In this document: positions 1 to 7,542 of the stretch, one piece after another | How positions within the stretch are numbered: the stretch's first letter is position 1 | How the letters are laid out: each line of letters starts with the position of its first letter | Source of the DNA: Actinomycetota bacterium | GTDB taxonomy: Bacteria > Actinomycetota > Humimicrobiia > Humimicrobiales > Humimicrobiaceae | Assembly: GCA_004376325.1 (NCBI GenBank) | Contig: SOKC01000020.1 | Coordinates: forward strand, 1 to 13,847 | Length of the DNA stretch: 13,847 nucleotides | Reading direction: 5' to 3' | Translations under genes and position numbers: made by a program | The notes under the pieces: generated by a model | The model's input: only the letters and a program-made list of their open reading frames with translations | The model's database searches: none | What the model was told of the DNA's origin: nothing

Positions 1-2487
1 AATCGAAAATTACCAGTTACAATAATAATAATATTAGTTATAATTTCAAGTCTATGCCTTACTTACTGCTGTTATCGGCTCTTAACTATTGATAGGAGCG
101 TTGAAGATGAGGAAAAAGAAGAAAAGCTAATAGGAATCAGAGAAAGAGATGAGGAAACTATTGATTTAGAAGAATTTTCAGGAGTTCCAAATTCTTATAT
201 TATAAGTAAGCTAAAAGTCCCCGGGCAGGCTATAGACGTTGATATAAGCGGTAATTATGCCTATCTTACCAATGATCTGGGTGTCCTTTATGTAATAGAT
301 ATAAAGGATAAAGAAAATCCTTCCATAGTGGGGAAATGTAAAGGGATAAATTCGGCAAACATTGTAATTGTTAAAGATGATTATGCTTATATCTCCTATA
401 CTGAGTTGATTAGCGATGATAATGAAGATTATACTGTCTGTGGATTTTATATTGTAGATATAAAGGAGAAAGAAAATCCAAAACTCATTGGGAACTATAG
501 TACCGGAGAGAATAATGTAAAATCAGTATACGGTTTATTTATTGAAGACGATTATGCTTATATTAATACCACAGTTGAAAATGAAAACGGAGAAATTAGC
601 AAGCTTGAAATAGTGGACCTTTTAATAAAAAGAAACCCTGAAAGTGTGAGTGTATATGAAGTGGACGGGTTGCCTTCAGGTATATGGGTAAAGGATGATT
701 TAGCCTGTATAAACATCAATTTTTATGATTATGAAAAAAAGGAATATACAAAAGACAGCAAACTTCTTATTCTGGATATAAAAGATAAAAAGAATCCTAA
801 ATTTTTAAATTCATACAAAATCCCTTCCAGTTCATGGAGCATATATGTGCTTGGGAATTACGCTTATATTTCAAGCTTTAAACAGGACAGGGAAACTGAA
901 AAATATAATGAAAGCATACTTCAGATAGTGGATATAGGTGAATTGTCCGATCTAAAAATTTCCGGAAGTTGTGATATTCCGGGTGGGGCATGGGAGATGG
1001 ATTCTATAGGTGGCTTTATTTATATATCCAGTTTATCTGGAGGAATATATGTTGTAGATGTTACAGATAGCGACAGGCCGGTTATTGTTGATAGTTTAAA
1101 AACCAGTGGAAACTCTTACGACATAACCATAAAAGGCAATTATGGATATATTGCAGACGGATTTGAAGGACTGGCTATAGTAGAATTATCAGGACGGGCC
1201 ATAGAGAAAGAAAAATTATATACTGGCAATGACCAGGATATAAACTTACCTCCAGAAGCTTTTATTGAAGTTATGGGGGACAAATTATCAGGAGATTATT
1301 TTCAGATAAAAAACCCGGTATATTTTTCCGCCGGGAAAACTTTTGATCCTGATGGAGATGATCTAAGCTATAGCTGGATTATAGATAATAACCAATATTC
1401 AAATAAAGAATCTTTTTCTTATTATTTTGATAAACAGGGTGAATATGAAGTAATATTAGTTGTTTCAGATGGAGAGGATAGCAGCGAAGCCACCAGTACT
1501 GTACAGGTTGCAGAAATAGATTTACCTGTGCATGCCATACAGCATGATTTTACAGTTGAAATAGAATATACTTTAATAAACAATGGTCCGGGAAGTTTAA
1601 GAGATATCGAATGTTTTATGAGAATTCCGCAGACCTATTATCCGTTTCAGATAATAAATAACTACACACCCAGTATTTTAAATACAGATGAAGTGTTTGA
1701 CAAAAACTGGAATTTGCTTATTCATTTTCAATTTGAAGATGAACTTTTCGAAGGAGAAAGCTTAACTGCATCGGTAGAGACAGATGTAACCCTGTATGAA
1801 TTTAATTATGAAGATATTGAAATTAGAAGTATTGAAAGTAGTAATTTAAGTTATGATGAGGGTGACGAGGATCTAAAAATATACACTACCGACGATTTAT
1901 TTGTAGATTCAGATAATCCTAAAATCTATAATACTGCAAAATCATTAATTAAAGATGAGACCAGACCAATAGAAATAGCAAAAATTCTATACAATTATGT
2001 GGTTGACAATCTTTATTATGATTTTCCCCGCGCAGAAGAAAAGGATTACGAATTTCTTTACGCATCTGAAATACTTGAGAGGAGAAAAGGAGTATGCGCT
2101 GATTACGCTATACTTTATACTGCGCTACTGAGATCAGCGGGAATACCCGCAAGACTTGCAGCCGGAATCCCGGTATACACTATTCTTTTTGAAGAAGAGA
2201 AAGAAATAGATGTGGGACATGCCTGGGTTGAAGTAAAACTCCCGGGATATGGCTGGATACCAATAGATATAACTGTGGAAGATAATTTTATGTCAGAAAA
2301 TTATTACCTCGATATTACAACGGAAAAAGGTCCTGGATATTTGTATGAAAATACCACCATGGATCCCTGGAGTTATTATTATGACGGATTTTTCTTTTCA
2401 TGGGATGGTACTGAAATTCCGGAGACAGAGCAGGAATTTTATTTTAGAGTAATTGGTCTTGACCTTGAAGACATAATACTTGATTAA
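1..2487 (+). CDS. Secreted LVIVD-repeat / PKD / transglutaminase-like protein, 5'-partial
   Basis: The reading frame is open from base 1, so the start lies off the left edge; 828 residues are visible. Residues 4-25 are a hydrophobic run after basic residues (NRKLPVTIIIILVI), as in a signal peptide or membrane anchor. It ends near Cys residues but without a clean lipobox. Residues ~65-400 carry six or seven repeats ending in LVIVD-like strands (LYVIDIKDKENP, FYIVDIKEKENP, LLILDIKDKKNP, IYVVDVTDSDRP), which typically build a beta-propeller. Residues ~417-503 look like a PKD domain (FDPDGDDLSYSW, YEVILVVSDG). About 100 residues of beta-rich sequence follow, then a transglutaminase-core domain at ~639-770. 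Its likely triad is Cys699 (KGVCADYA), His740 (GHAWVEV) and Asp756 (WIPIDIT). I infer an envelope or extracellular protein with cysteine-protease-like or peptide-crosslinking chemistry; the substrate is unknown. The first in-frame ATG-like starts inside the window would remove the signal peptide, so they are not the true start. Confidence 0.85.
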   Translation, partial: NRKLPVTIIIILVIISSLCLTYCCYRLLTIDRSVEDEEKEEKLIGIRERDEETIDLEEFSGVPNSYIISKLKVPGQAIDVDISGNYAYLTNDLGVLYVIDIKDKENPSIVGKCKGINSANIVIVKDDYAYISYTELISDDNEDYTVCGFYIVDIKEKENPKLIGNYSTGENNVKSVYGLFIEDDYAYINTTVENENGEISKLEIVDLLIKRNPESVSVYEVDGLPSGIWVKDDLACININFYDYEKKEYTKDSKLLILDIKDKKNPKFLNSYKIPSSSWSIYVLGNYAYISSFKQDRETEKYNESILQIVDIGELSDLKISGSCDIPGGAWEMDSIGGFIYISSLSGGIYVVDVTDSDRPVIVDSLKTSGNSYDITIKGNYGYIADGFEGLAIVELSGRAIEKEKLYTGNDQDINLPPEAFIEVMGDKLSGDYFQIKNPVYFSAGKTFDPDGDDLSYSWIIDNNQYSNKESFSYYFDKQGEYEVILVVSDGEDSSEATSTVQVAEIDLPVHAIQHDFTVEIEYTLINNGPGSLRDIECFMRIPQTYYPFQIINNYTPSILNTDEVFDKNWNLLIHFQFEDELFEGESLTASVETDVTLYEFNYEDIEIRSIESSNLSYDEGDEDLKIYTTDDLFVDSDNPKIYNTAKSLIKDETRPIEIAKILYNYVVDNLYYDFPRAEEKDYEFLYASEILERRKGVCADYAILYTALLRSAGIPARLAAGIPVYTILFEEEKEIDVGHAWVEVKLPGYGWIPIDITVEDNFMSENYYLDITTEKGPGYLYENTTMDPWSYYYDGFFFSWDGTEIPETEQEFYFRVIGLDLEDIILD

Positions 2488-2556
2488 AGATTAATCCATA
2501 TTTTATTGGCCTCATAAATTCTAGCTTTCAAATAAATAAAGAAGCAATATATTAAT

Positions 2557-2584
2557 ATTATCTCTTACAAATTATCTCTTACAA
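2557..2584. repeat. Two perfect tandem copies of a 14-bp unit
   Basis: The unit ATTATCTCTTACAA occurs at 2557-2570 and again at 2571-2584 with no gap. It lies in the spacer after the transglutaminase-like gene. It could be a replication-slippage duplication or a paired binding site; nothing else marks it as an operator. Confidence 0.6.
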
Positions 2585-2651
2585 ATAGGGCTATTTTATA
2601 CTAAAATTAATCAGGTTAGAATAGAAAAATAGAGTACCTGTACTTATCTTT

Positions 2652-2679
2652 TTGACTTACAATTTATAGATATTATATT
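2652..2679 (+). promoter_or_regulatory. Candidate sigma70-type promoter for the CDF transporter gene
   Basis: TTGACT at 2652-2657, a 16-base spacer and TATATT at 2674-2679 lie about 70 bases before the preferred start at 2753. The hexamers match the consensus at five and four positions. The region is very AT-rich, so a chance -10 match is easy; the -35 match carries more weight. The spacer 2488-2752 holds no other gene that I can see. Confidence 0.4.
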
Positions 2680-2752
2680 TATTAAAATAATAATATAAAT
2701 TCATTATATTATGGATAGAAATAGCGGGCTAATCAATTCAAAAGGTTTATAC

Positions 2753-4102
2753 ATGAAAAAAATAGCCATGTTCTCAATTCTGGTGTCTATTTTCCTGGTT
2801 ATTATTAAAGTTACAGTTGCCTATTTTACAAATAGTATAGGTGTCTTTTCAGAAGCTTTAAACAACGGGCTCGATCTTGTAACTGTAATTGCAACCTATA
2901 TGGCTATAAGGATTTCAACAAGACCTGCTGATAAGGATCATACTTATGGACACGGAAAGTATGAAAATCTCTCTGCTTTTTTAGAAATTGTTATAATATC
3001 TGCCTTGAGCTTTTTCATTATATATAAATCTATTCAAAGGATTATTTATAAAAATATTGTATTAAATTTAAATTGGTATGTATTTTTAATTTTAATAATT
3101 TCCATATTTTTAAATATTATAAGAGTCTTTTACGTTGGAAGAGCTGCAAGGAAATATAATTCATTTGCATTCAAGGCAGATTTCTTAAACTATTCAAGCG
3201 ACATCTTAAGTTCAACTATAGTGATTATAGGATTATTAATGGCAAATGCAGGTATTTACATAGCAGACCCTGTTGCTTCTATAATAGTTTCTATAATTAT
3301 TTTAACCTTTAGTTTAAGGTTATCAATCAGGATAGTAGGAAATTTATTAGATTATATTCCGAAAGAAGTTACGGATAAAGTTATGGGGATTTTAAAAGAG
3401 ATTCCCGAAATAAAATCTGTTGATAAATTGAAAATACATGAAGTTGGAAATATCAAGTTCATAAATCTGGAAATATGCCTGAAAGGTAATTTATATTCAT
3501 CACAGGTTGAAAATATCAAAGATAAAATAAAAAATAAAATCTCAAGCGGCGTACCCGAATCAGAAATAATTTTAGAAACAAAATCTCCCACAACTGAAGA
3601 TAATATAGAAGCATATGTAAAAGAAATTATATTAAACCAGCCGTATGTAAAGGATATTCATAATATTTATATATATAATGTGGATAATTATATTGATATT
3701 TCTATTCATTTAGAATTAAATAGATACTTAAAACTTGAAAAAACTGAAGAATTAACAAAAGTTACTGAAAATAAGATTAAAGAAAAGATAGGAAATATAC
3801 GCAGTGTATATATTCACATTGAAGATGCCAGAAGCGAGGAGGATTGGAAAGATATAACAAAAGAATCAGAAAAACTAATTTCTAATATAAAGAAAGAGAT
3901 ATCCTCGTATGTAAATCCTGAAACATGTCACAATTTTACTATACTTGAAAAAGAAAGGTCATATAATCTGGCGTTTCACTGCAGGCTAAAAAAGAGTTTA
4001 GATGTAAAAAAAGCGCACTTAATAGTTACTAAAATAGAAGATGATATAAAGAAAAAATTCGAAAATATAAGTGAAATTTCAATACATGTAGAACCAAAAT
4101 AA
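2753..4102 (+). CDS. Cation diffusion facilitator (CDF) transporter with three tandem C-terminal domains
   Basis: This is a proton-coupled divalent-metal exporter of the inner membrane. The start ATG 2753 has AAAAGG seven bases upstream. An in-frame ATG at 2711 would add 14 polar residues but has no ribosome binding site. Counted from 2753 (449 aa), six membrane segments fill residues ~5-195, with the family signature HTYGHGKYE at 63-71. Family metal-site positions are Asn37/Asp41 in TM2 (EALNNGLD) and Asn146/Asp150 in TM5 (DFLNYSSD). Zinc CDFs have His/Asp there, and FieF has Asp/Asp plus His/Asp. Three homologous cytoplasmic domains follow at about 203-278, 284-359 and 372-449. The first and second end in strands of the type IILETK and VYIHIED, the third in ISIHVEP. 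Most CDFs have one such dimerisation domain and about 300 residues, so this one is long. The metal is not certain; the Asn-containing site recalls manganese-type members. Confidence 0.88.
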   Translation: MKKIAMFSILVSIFLVIIKVTVAYFTNSIGVFSEALNNGLDLVTVIATYMAIRISTRPADKDHTYGHGKYENLSAFLEIVIISALSFFIIYKSIQRIIYKNIVLNLNWYVFLILIISIFLNIIRVFYVGRAARKYNSFAFKADFLNYSSDILSSTIVIIGLLMANAGIYIADPVASIIVSIIILTFSLRLSIRIVGNLLDYIPKEVTDKVMGILKEIPEIKSVDKLKIHEVGNIKFINLEICLKGNLYSSQVENIKDKIKNKISSGVPESEIILETKSPTTEDNIEAYVKEIILNQPYVKDIHNIYIYNVDNYIDISIHLELNRYLKLEKTEELTKVTENKIKEKIGNIRSVYIHIEDARSEEDWKDITKESEKLISNIKKEISSYVNPETCHNFTILEKERSYNLAFHCRLKKSLDVKKAHLIVTKIEDDIKKKFENISEISIHVEPK

Positions 4103-4136
4103 AAGATATATAAAAAATTTTTTGATTGGAGAAAAA

Positions 4137-5966
4137 ATGATAAACATAGATAAAATAGAAAAAATATCAAAGCTTATCAGGTATTTTATATTAATTTCAA
4201 CCACCAGGGCCGGTTCAGGTCATCCATCTTCTTCATTATCAGCAGTTGAATTGATGTCTACATTATTTTTTGGAGGTTTTTTTAAATTCAAAATTAACCA
4301 TATTGAATATATAAACAATGACCGGCTGATTTTTTCTAAAGGTCACGCTTCTCCATTAATGTATTCATTATGGGCTGCAGCTGGAGCTGTAAGTGAAGAA
4401 GAGTTGCTGACCATGAGGGAATTTGGAAGCAGGCTCGAGGGGCATCCTACTCCTAATTTTCCATATGTTGAAGCTGCAACAGGGTCCCTGGGACAGGGCC
4501 TCTCTATTGGTCTGGGAATGGCTTTAAATGCCAAATACATAGATGAGCTGCCTTATTATACATATGTACTTTTAGGGGATAGTGAAATGACTGAAGGTTC
4601 GCAGTGGGAAGCCATACAAATCGCAGCTCATTATAAGTTGGATAATCTTGTAGGCATTATAGATGTTAACCGCCTGGGTCAGAGAGGAGAAACAATATAT
4701 GGATGGGATATCAAGGCTTATGAGAAAAGAATATCTTCCTTTGGATGGGAAACTATTACAGTTGATGGTCATAATATTAAAGAGATTGCTGATGCCTATG
4801 AAAATGCTTTAAGTGTAAAAGGGAAGCCGACAATGATAATTGCAAAAACGATAAAAGGCAAAGGGGTAAATTTGCTGGAAGATAAAAATGACTGGCACGG
4901 TAAAGCAATTTCCAAAGCGCAGATGGATACAGCACTCAAGGAATTAGGAAATGTTGATAAAAAAATAAGGGGAGAAATTTTAAATCCAGAACAGGTTAAC
5001 ATACCTGAAGAAGGAATAGAAGAATATGATAAGATTCCTATGGAGATTGATAAAATAGCTACCAGAAAAGCATATGGTAATACTCTGGTTAACATATTTT
5101 CAAAATATCCTCAAATAGTTGTCCTTGATGCTGAAGTTGGTAACTCAACATTTTCAGAGATCTTTAAAAAACGATTTCCACAAAGATTTTTTGAAATGTA
5201 TATTGCTGAACAGAATATGGTAGGTACAGCGCTGGGGCTGTCTCTCAGGGGCAAAATTCCTTTTATTTCATCTTTTTCAGCGTTTCTAACACGAGCCTTT
5301 GACCAGATTAGAATGAGTCAGTATTCAAATTCGAATATAAAATTTGTAGGTTCACACGCAGGCGTATCAATTGGAGAAGATGGGGCTTCTCAAATGGGCC
5401 TTGAAGATATTGCTATGTTCAGAACTTTACTGGGGTGTGTTGTATTGTATCCAGCAGACGGCATATCTACTGAAAAGTTGGTAGAGAAAGCTGCCGCACA
5501 TTTTGGAAATGTTTATATTAGAACTACAAGAATGGATACACCTATTATTTATAGTAAAGAAGATGATTTTAAGATAGGGGGAAGTAAAGTATTAAAAGAA
5601 AGCAAAAGTGATGTAGTAACTGTTTGCGCAGCTGGGATAACACTGCATGAAGCATTAAAAGCTTATGAAAAATTAAAAAAAGAAAATATTGCTATAAGAG
5701 TAATTGATGTTTACAGTATTAAGCCCATAGATAAAGATTCTATTATAAAAGCGCAAAAAGAAACAAAAGCTATAATAACTGTGGAAGACCATTTTGCCGA
5801 GGGTGGTATTGGGGATGCAGTAAAAAGTGCTGCTTCAGAAAGCAGTCCGGTATATATACTTGCAGTTAGAAAAATGCCCAGAAGTGGGAAACCATATGAG
5901 CTGTTGGATTATGAAGAAATATCCAGTGAAGCTATTATAAAGAAAGTCAAAGAAATAATAAGATAA
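4137..5966 (+). CDS. tkt: Transketolase, one-piece, animal-like type
   Basis: This thiamine-diphosphate enzyme of the pentose phosphate pathway moves two-carbon units between ketoses and aldoses. It makes erythrose 4-phosphate for aromatic synthesis and ribose 5-phosphate for nucleotides. GGAG lies five bases before ATG 4137; an in-frame TTG at 4122 precedes that site and is rejected. The product has 609 residues, shorter than the ~660-residue E. coli type and close to the human enzyme, which it resembles throughout. Visible motifs are SGHPSSS (His29), SKGHASP (His70), the TPP/metal motif GDSEMTEG at 147-154 with a downstream Asn178, the catalytic Glu358 in AEQNM, then TRAFDQIRM, GSHAGVSIGEDG, VEDHFAEGGIG and PRSGKPYELL. 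All three domains (TPP-binding, pyrimidine-binding, C-terminal) are present in one chain. The gene starts 34 bases after the CDF gene and may be cotranscribed with it. Confidence 0.95.
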   Translation: MINIDKIEKISKLIRYFILISTTRAGSGHPSSSLSAVELMSTLFFGGFFKFKINHIEYINNDRLIFSKGHASPLMYSLWAAAGAVSEEELLTMREFGSRLEGHPTPNFPYVEAATGSLGQGLSIGLGMALNAKYIDELPYYTYVLLGDSEMTEGSQWEAIQIAAHYKLDNLVGIIDVNRLGQRGETIYGWDIKAYEKRISSFGWETITVDGHNIKEIADAYENALSVKGKPTMIIAKTIKGKGVNLLEDKNDWHGKAISKAQMDTALKELGNVDKKIRGEILNPEQVNIPEEGIEEYDKIPMEIDKIATRKAYGNTLVNIFSKYPQIVVLDAEVGNSTFSEIFKKRFPQRFFEMYIAEQNMVGTALGLSLRGKIPFISSFSAFLTRAFDQIRMSQYSNSNIKFVGSHAGVSIGEDGASQMGLEDIAMFRTLLGCVVLYPADGISTEKLVEKAAAHFGNVYIRTTRMDTPIIYSKEDDFKIGGSKVLKESKSDVVTVCAAGITLHEALKAYEKLKKENIAIRVIDVYSIKPIDKDSIIKAQKETKAIITVEDHFAEGGIGDAVKSAASESSPVYILAVRKMPRSGKPYELLDYEEISSEAIIKKVKEIIR

Positions 5967-5993
5967 AATTCCAATGAGTGTAAATTGGAATTT
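5966..5993 (+). terminator. AT-rich hairpin at the end of tkt, possible weak terminator
   Basis: AAATTCCAAT (5966-5975) pairs with ATTGGAATTT (5984-5993) around an eight-base loop, a ten-pair stem starting on the tkt stop codon. The sequence after it on the + strand (ATTGATTG) is not a clean T-run, so factor-independent termination would be weak. Being symmetric, it could also end transcripts that read out of the minus-strand RNA gene. Confidence 0.4.
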
Positions 5994-6016
5994 ATTGATT
6001 GAAAATTTTAATGCAT

Positions 6017-6076
6017 AAAAAACCCCGAGTTATCTTTTGCCATAACTAGCGCTTTAGGCTACTAAAAATCTCGGGG
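6017..6076 (-). terminator. Branched GC hairpin plus T6, end of the minus-strand RNA
   Basis: Read on the minus strand, CCCCGAG (6076-6070) pairs with CTCGGGG (6029-6023), followed at once by TTTTTT (6022-6017). The 40-base loop is not random: it holds two small hairpins, TAGC/GCTA and GTTAT/ATAAC, giving a three-way junction rather than a simple stem. The + strand has an A-run before the stem and no T-run after it, so it would terminate only leftward transcription. Confidence 0.6.
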
Positions 6077-6184
6077 CGCATCTTAGAACTTTTCTCAGGG
6101 ACTTTTCAGATTATTAACCTCTTATCTATTCTCTTTCGAAAATAAATCTTAATTATTTCTAAAAGTTGCCTCCTGTTCTAAGAT
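6017..6184 (-). ncRNA. Putative stand-alone structured small RNA, about 168 nt
   Basis: No ORF covers this stretch. On the minus strand a TTGACA-N17-TATCTT promoter places +1 near A6184. The transcript starts ATCTTAGAAC (6184-6175), which pairs exactly with GTTCTAAGAT (6089-6080), so the 5' end closes a long-range stem. Inside are an asymmetric internal loop containing AGGAGGC opposite CCCTGAG, a six-pair stem ACTTTT/AAAAGT, a stem AGATT/AATCT, and a seven-pair hairpin capped by a GAAA tetraloop (stem UAUUUUC/GAGAAUA). A GC-rich hairpin and six T end it at 6017. The size and the stem-internal-loop-stem plan recall 6S RNA, but I see no feature that proves it. No riboswitch, SRP, tmRNA or RNase P signature is recognised, and no minus-strand gene lies downstream for it to control in cis. 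Confidence 0.55.
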
Positions 6185-6190
6185 GATAAA

Positions 6191-6219
6191 AAGATATCAA
6201 AATTAAAAATTGTTGTCAA
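6191..6219 (-). promoter_or_regulatory. Strong candidate sigma70-type promoter of the minus-strand RNA
   Basis: On the minus strand TTGACA (6219-6214) is a perfect -35 hexamer. After exactly 17 bases comes TATCTT (6196-6191), four of six to the -10 consensus. The predicted start about seven bases on falls at A6184, the first base of the long closing stem of the RNA. That agreement supports both calls. Confidence 0.6.
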
Positions 6220-6241
6220 TAGATTAGAAGTAAAATATAGA
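6213..6241 (+). promoter_or_regulatory. Candidate promoter of the tyrA-gpsA operon, overlapping the divergent RNA promoter
   Basis: TTGTCA (6213-6218) and TATAGA (6236-6241) are separated by 17 bases, about 170 bases before tyrA. The -35 hexamer is almost the same six base pairs as the -35 of the minus-strand promoter, so polymerase could occupy only one at a time. The rest of the leader to 6418 is nearly all A and T, apart from a short inverted repeat next to the start codon. Confidence 0.35.
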
Positions 6242-6381
6242 GAATATTAGGAAATTTTTAAAATTTTTTTATGTTTAATAAAAATACTAAAAATATAGTA
6301 GAATAATTAAGAATAATAAATAAATTCTTATTCACAAAATTTAATAATTTTTATATAGTGTTAAAATATTTTTAAAAACTT

Positions 6382-6400
6382 CCAATAGAATAATTATTGG
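6382..6400. other. Short inverted repeat before the tyrA start
   Basis: CCAATA (6382-6387) and TATTGG (6395-6400) are separated by seven bases and end 18 bases before the tyrA ATG. They could form a six-pair hairpin or be an operator half-site pair. In such AT-rich sequence it may be chance. Confidence 0.25.
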
Positions 6401-6418
6401 ATTTGATAGTAGTGTAAA

Positions 6419-7540
6419 ATGAAAAATATTAAAAAAATAACCGTAATAGGACTAGGGCTTATAGGTGGCTCATTAGCCTTATCTTTAAAGAATACCGGTG
6501 AAGATTTTATAATCACTGGATATGATATTGAAGGTGAAGCAATGAATATAGCTAAATACAGGAATATAATTGATGTTGTTGCTGTAGATTATAAAGAAGC
6601 AGTTACTGACGCTGATTTGATAATAATAGCGACACCGATAAGTAAAATAATCGAGGTAGTAGAACATATTAAGGATTACCTAAAAAAAGGAGTGATTATT
6701 ACAGATGTTGGCAGCGCTAAAGAGAAGATAGTTAAAAGAGTAAGTGAAATATTACCTGAAGGAGTATTTTTTATAGGAGGCCATCCAATGGCTGGCTCGG
6801 AAAATGAAGGTATACTTAGCGCCACTCCAGAATTATTTAAGAATACATTTTATATTTTAACTCCTACAGGTACTACTATATCTGAACCTCTTCTTACATT
6901 ACATTCTTTATTTACAAAAATTGGCTCAAAAGTGATTTCCATAAATCCTAAAGAACATGATGAAAATGTAGCGTTAATAAGTCACTTGCCACATGTCCTT
7001 TCAACCAATCTGGTTGATATGATTGATGATAAACAAAAGAAGATGAAAAATTTATTTAAACTATGCGCTGGTGGTTTCAGGGATATGACCAGAATAGCTA
7101 CTTCAAATATAAAAATGTGGCTTGATATAAGCTTAGAAAATAAAGATGAGCTAATTAAATCAATAGATGATTATATAAAGTATCTGATAAAGTTTAAAAA
7201 TAACTTGAAAAAAGAAAATTCAGAATTAATAAAAAAACATTACTTTAAAGCTCAGAAAGCAAGAATTAATTTACCAAAATATATTGAGAAGGATATTTCC
7301 AAATTATATGAACTTAGAGTTGCAATACCTGATAAAGCAGGAGTTTTGAGTGAAATTACACTGGCCATAAGTTCTCACGGAATAAATATTGAAGATATAT
7401 CTATTTTTCATTCAACAGAATTCAGTGGTGGGGGAATCCTTAAAGTACTGATTCAAGGTGAAGATGCTTGTAACACTGCAAAAGAAGCAATTGAAAAAGC
7501 AGGATACGAAGTAAGTGTAAAAAAGGTATTAAGTGAATAA
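6419..7540 (+). CDS. tyrA: Prephenate dehydrogenase with C-terminal ACT domain
   Basis: It oxidatively decarboxylates prephenate to 4-hydroxyphenylpyruvate with NAD(P), the committed step to tyrosine. The 373 residues start with a Rossmann nucleotide fold, GLGLIGGS at 11-18. Family motifs follow: DVGSAKE (96-102), GGHPMAGSE (120-128) and SHLPHVLS (188-195), the last including catalytic-region histidines. Residues ~297-372 form an ACT domain (YELRVAIPDKAGVLSEIT, then HGINIEDISI), usual for feedback binding of an amino acid, so tyrosine inhibition is likely. No chorismate mutase domain is fused. The ribosome binding site is weak and the start is chosen because GLGLIGG must lie near the N-terminus. 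It is first in the operon, two bases ahead of aroA. Confidence 0.95.
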   Translation: MKNIKKITVIGLGLIGGSLALSLKNTGEDFIITGYDIEGEAMNIAKYRNIIDVVAVDYKEAVTDADLIIIATPISKIIEVVEHIKDYLKKGVIITDVGSAKEKIVKRVSEILPEGVFFIGGHPMAGSENEGILSATPELFKNTFYILTPTGTTISEPLLTLHSLFTKIGSKVISINPKEHDENVALISHLPHVLSTNLVDMIDDKQKKMKNLFKLCAGGFRDMTRIATSNIKMWLDISLENKDELIKSIDDYIKYLIKFKNNLKKENSELIKKHYFKAQKARINLPKYIEKDISKLYELRVAIPDKAGVLSEITLAISSHGINIEDISIFHSTEFSGGGILKVLIQGEDACNTAKEAIEKAGYEVSVKKVLSE

Positions 7541-7542
7541 AA

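Noticed and set aside
6017..6200. T-box or other riboswitch leader for tyrA on the + strand
   Set aside because: No T-box AGGGTGG-type sequence or other aptamer signature is seen. The T-run and the best promoter lie on the opposite strand.
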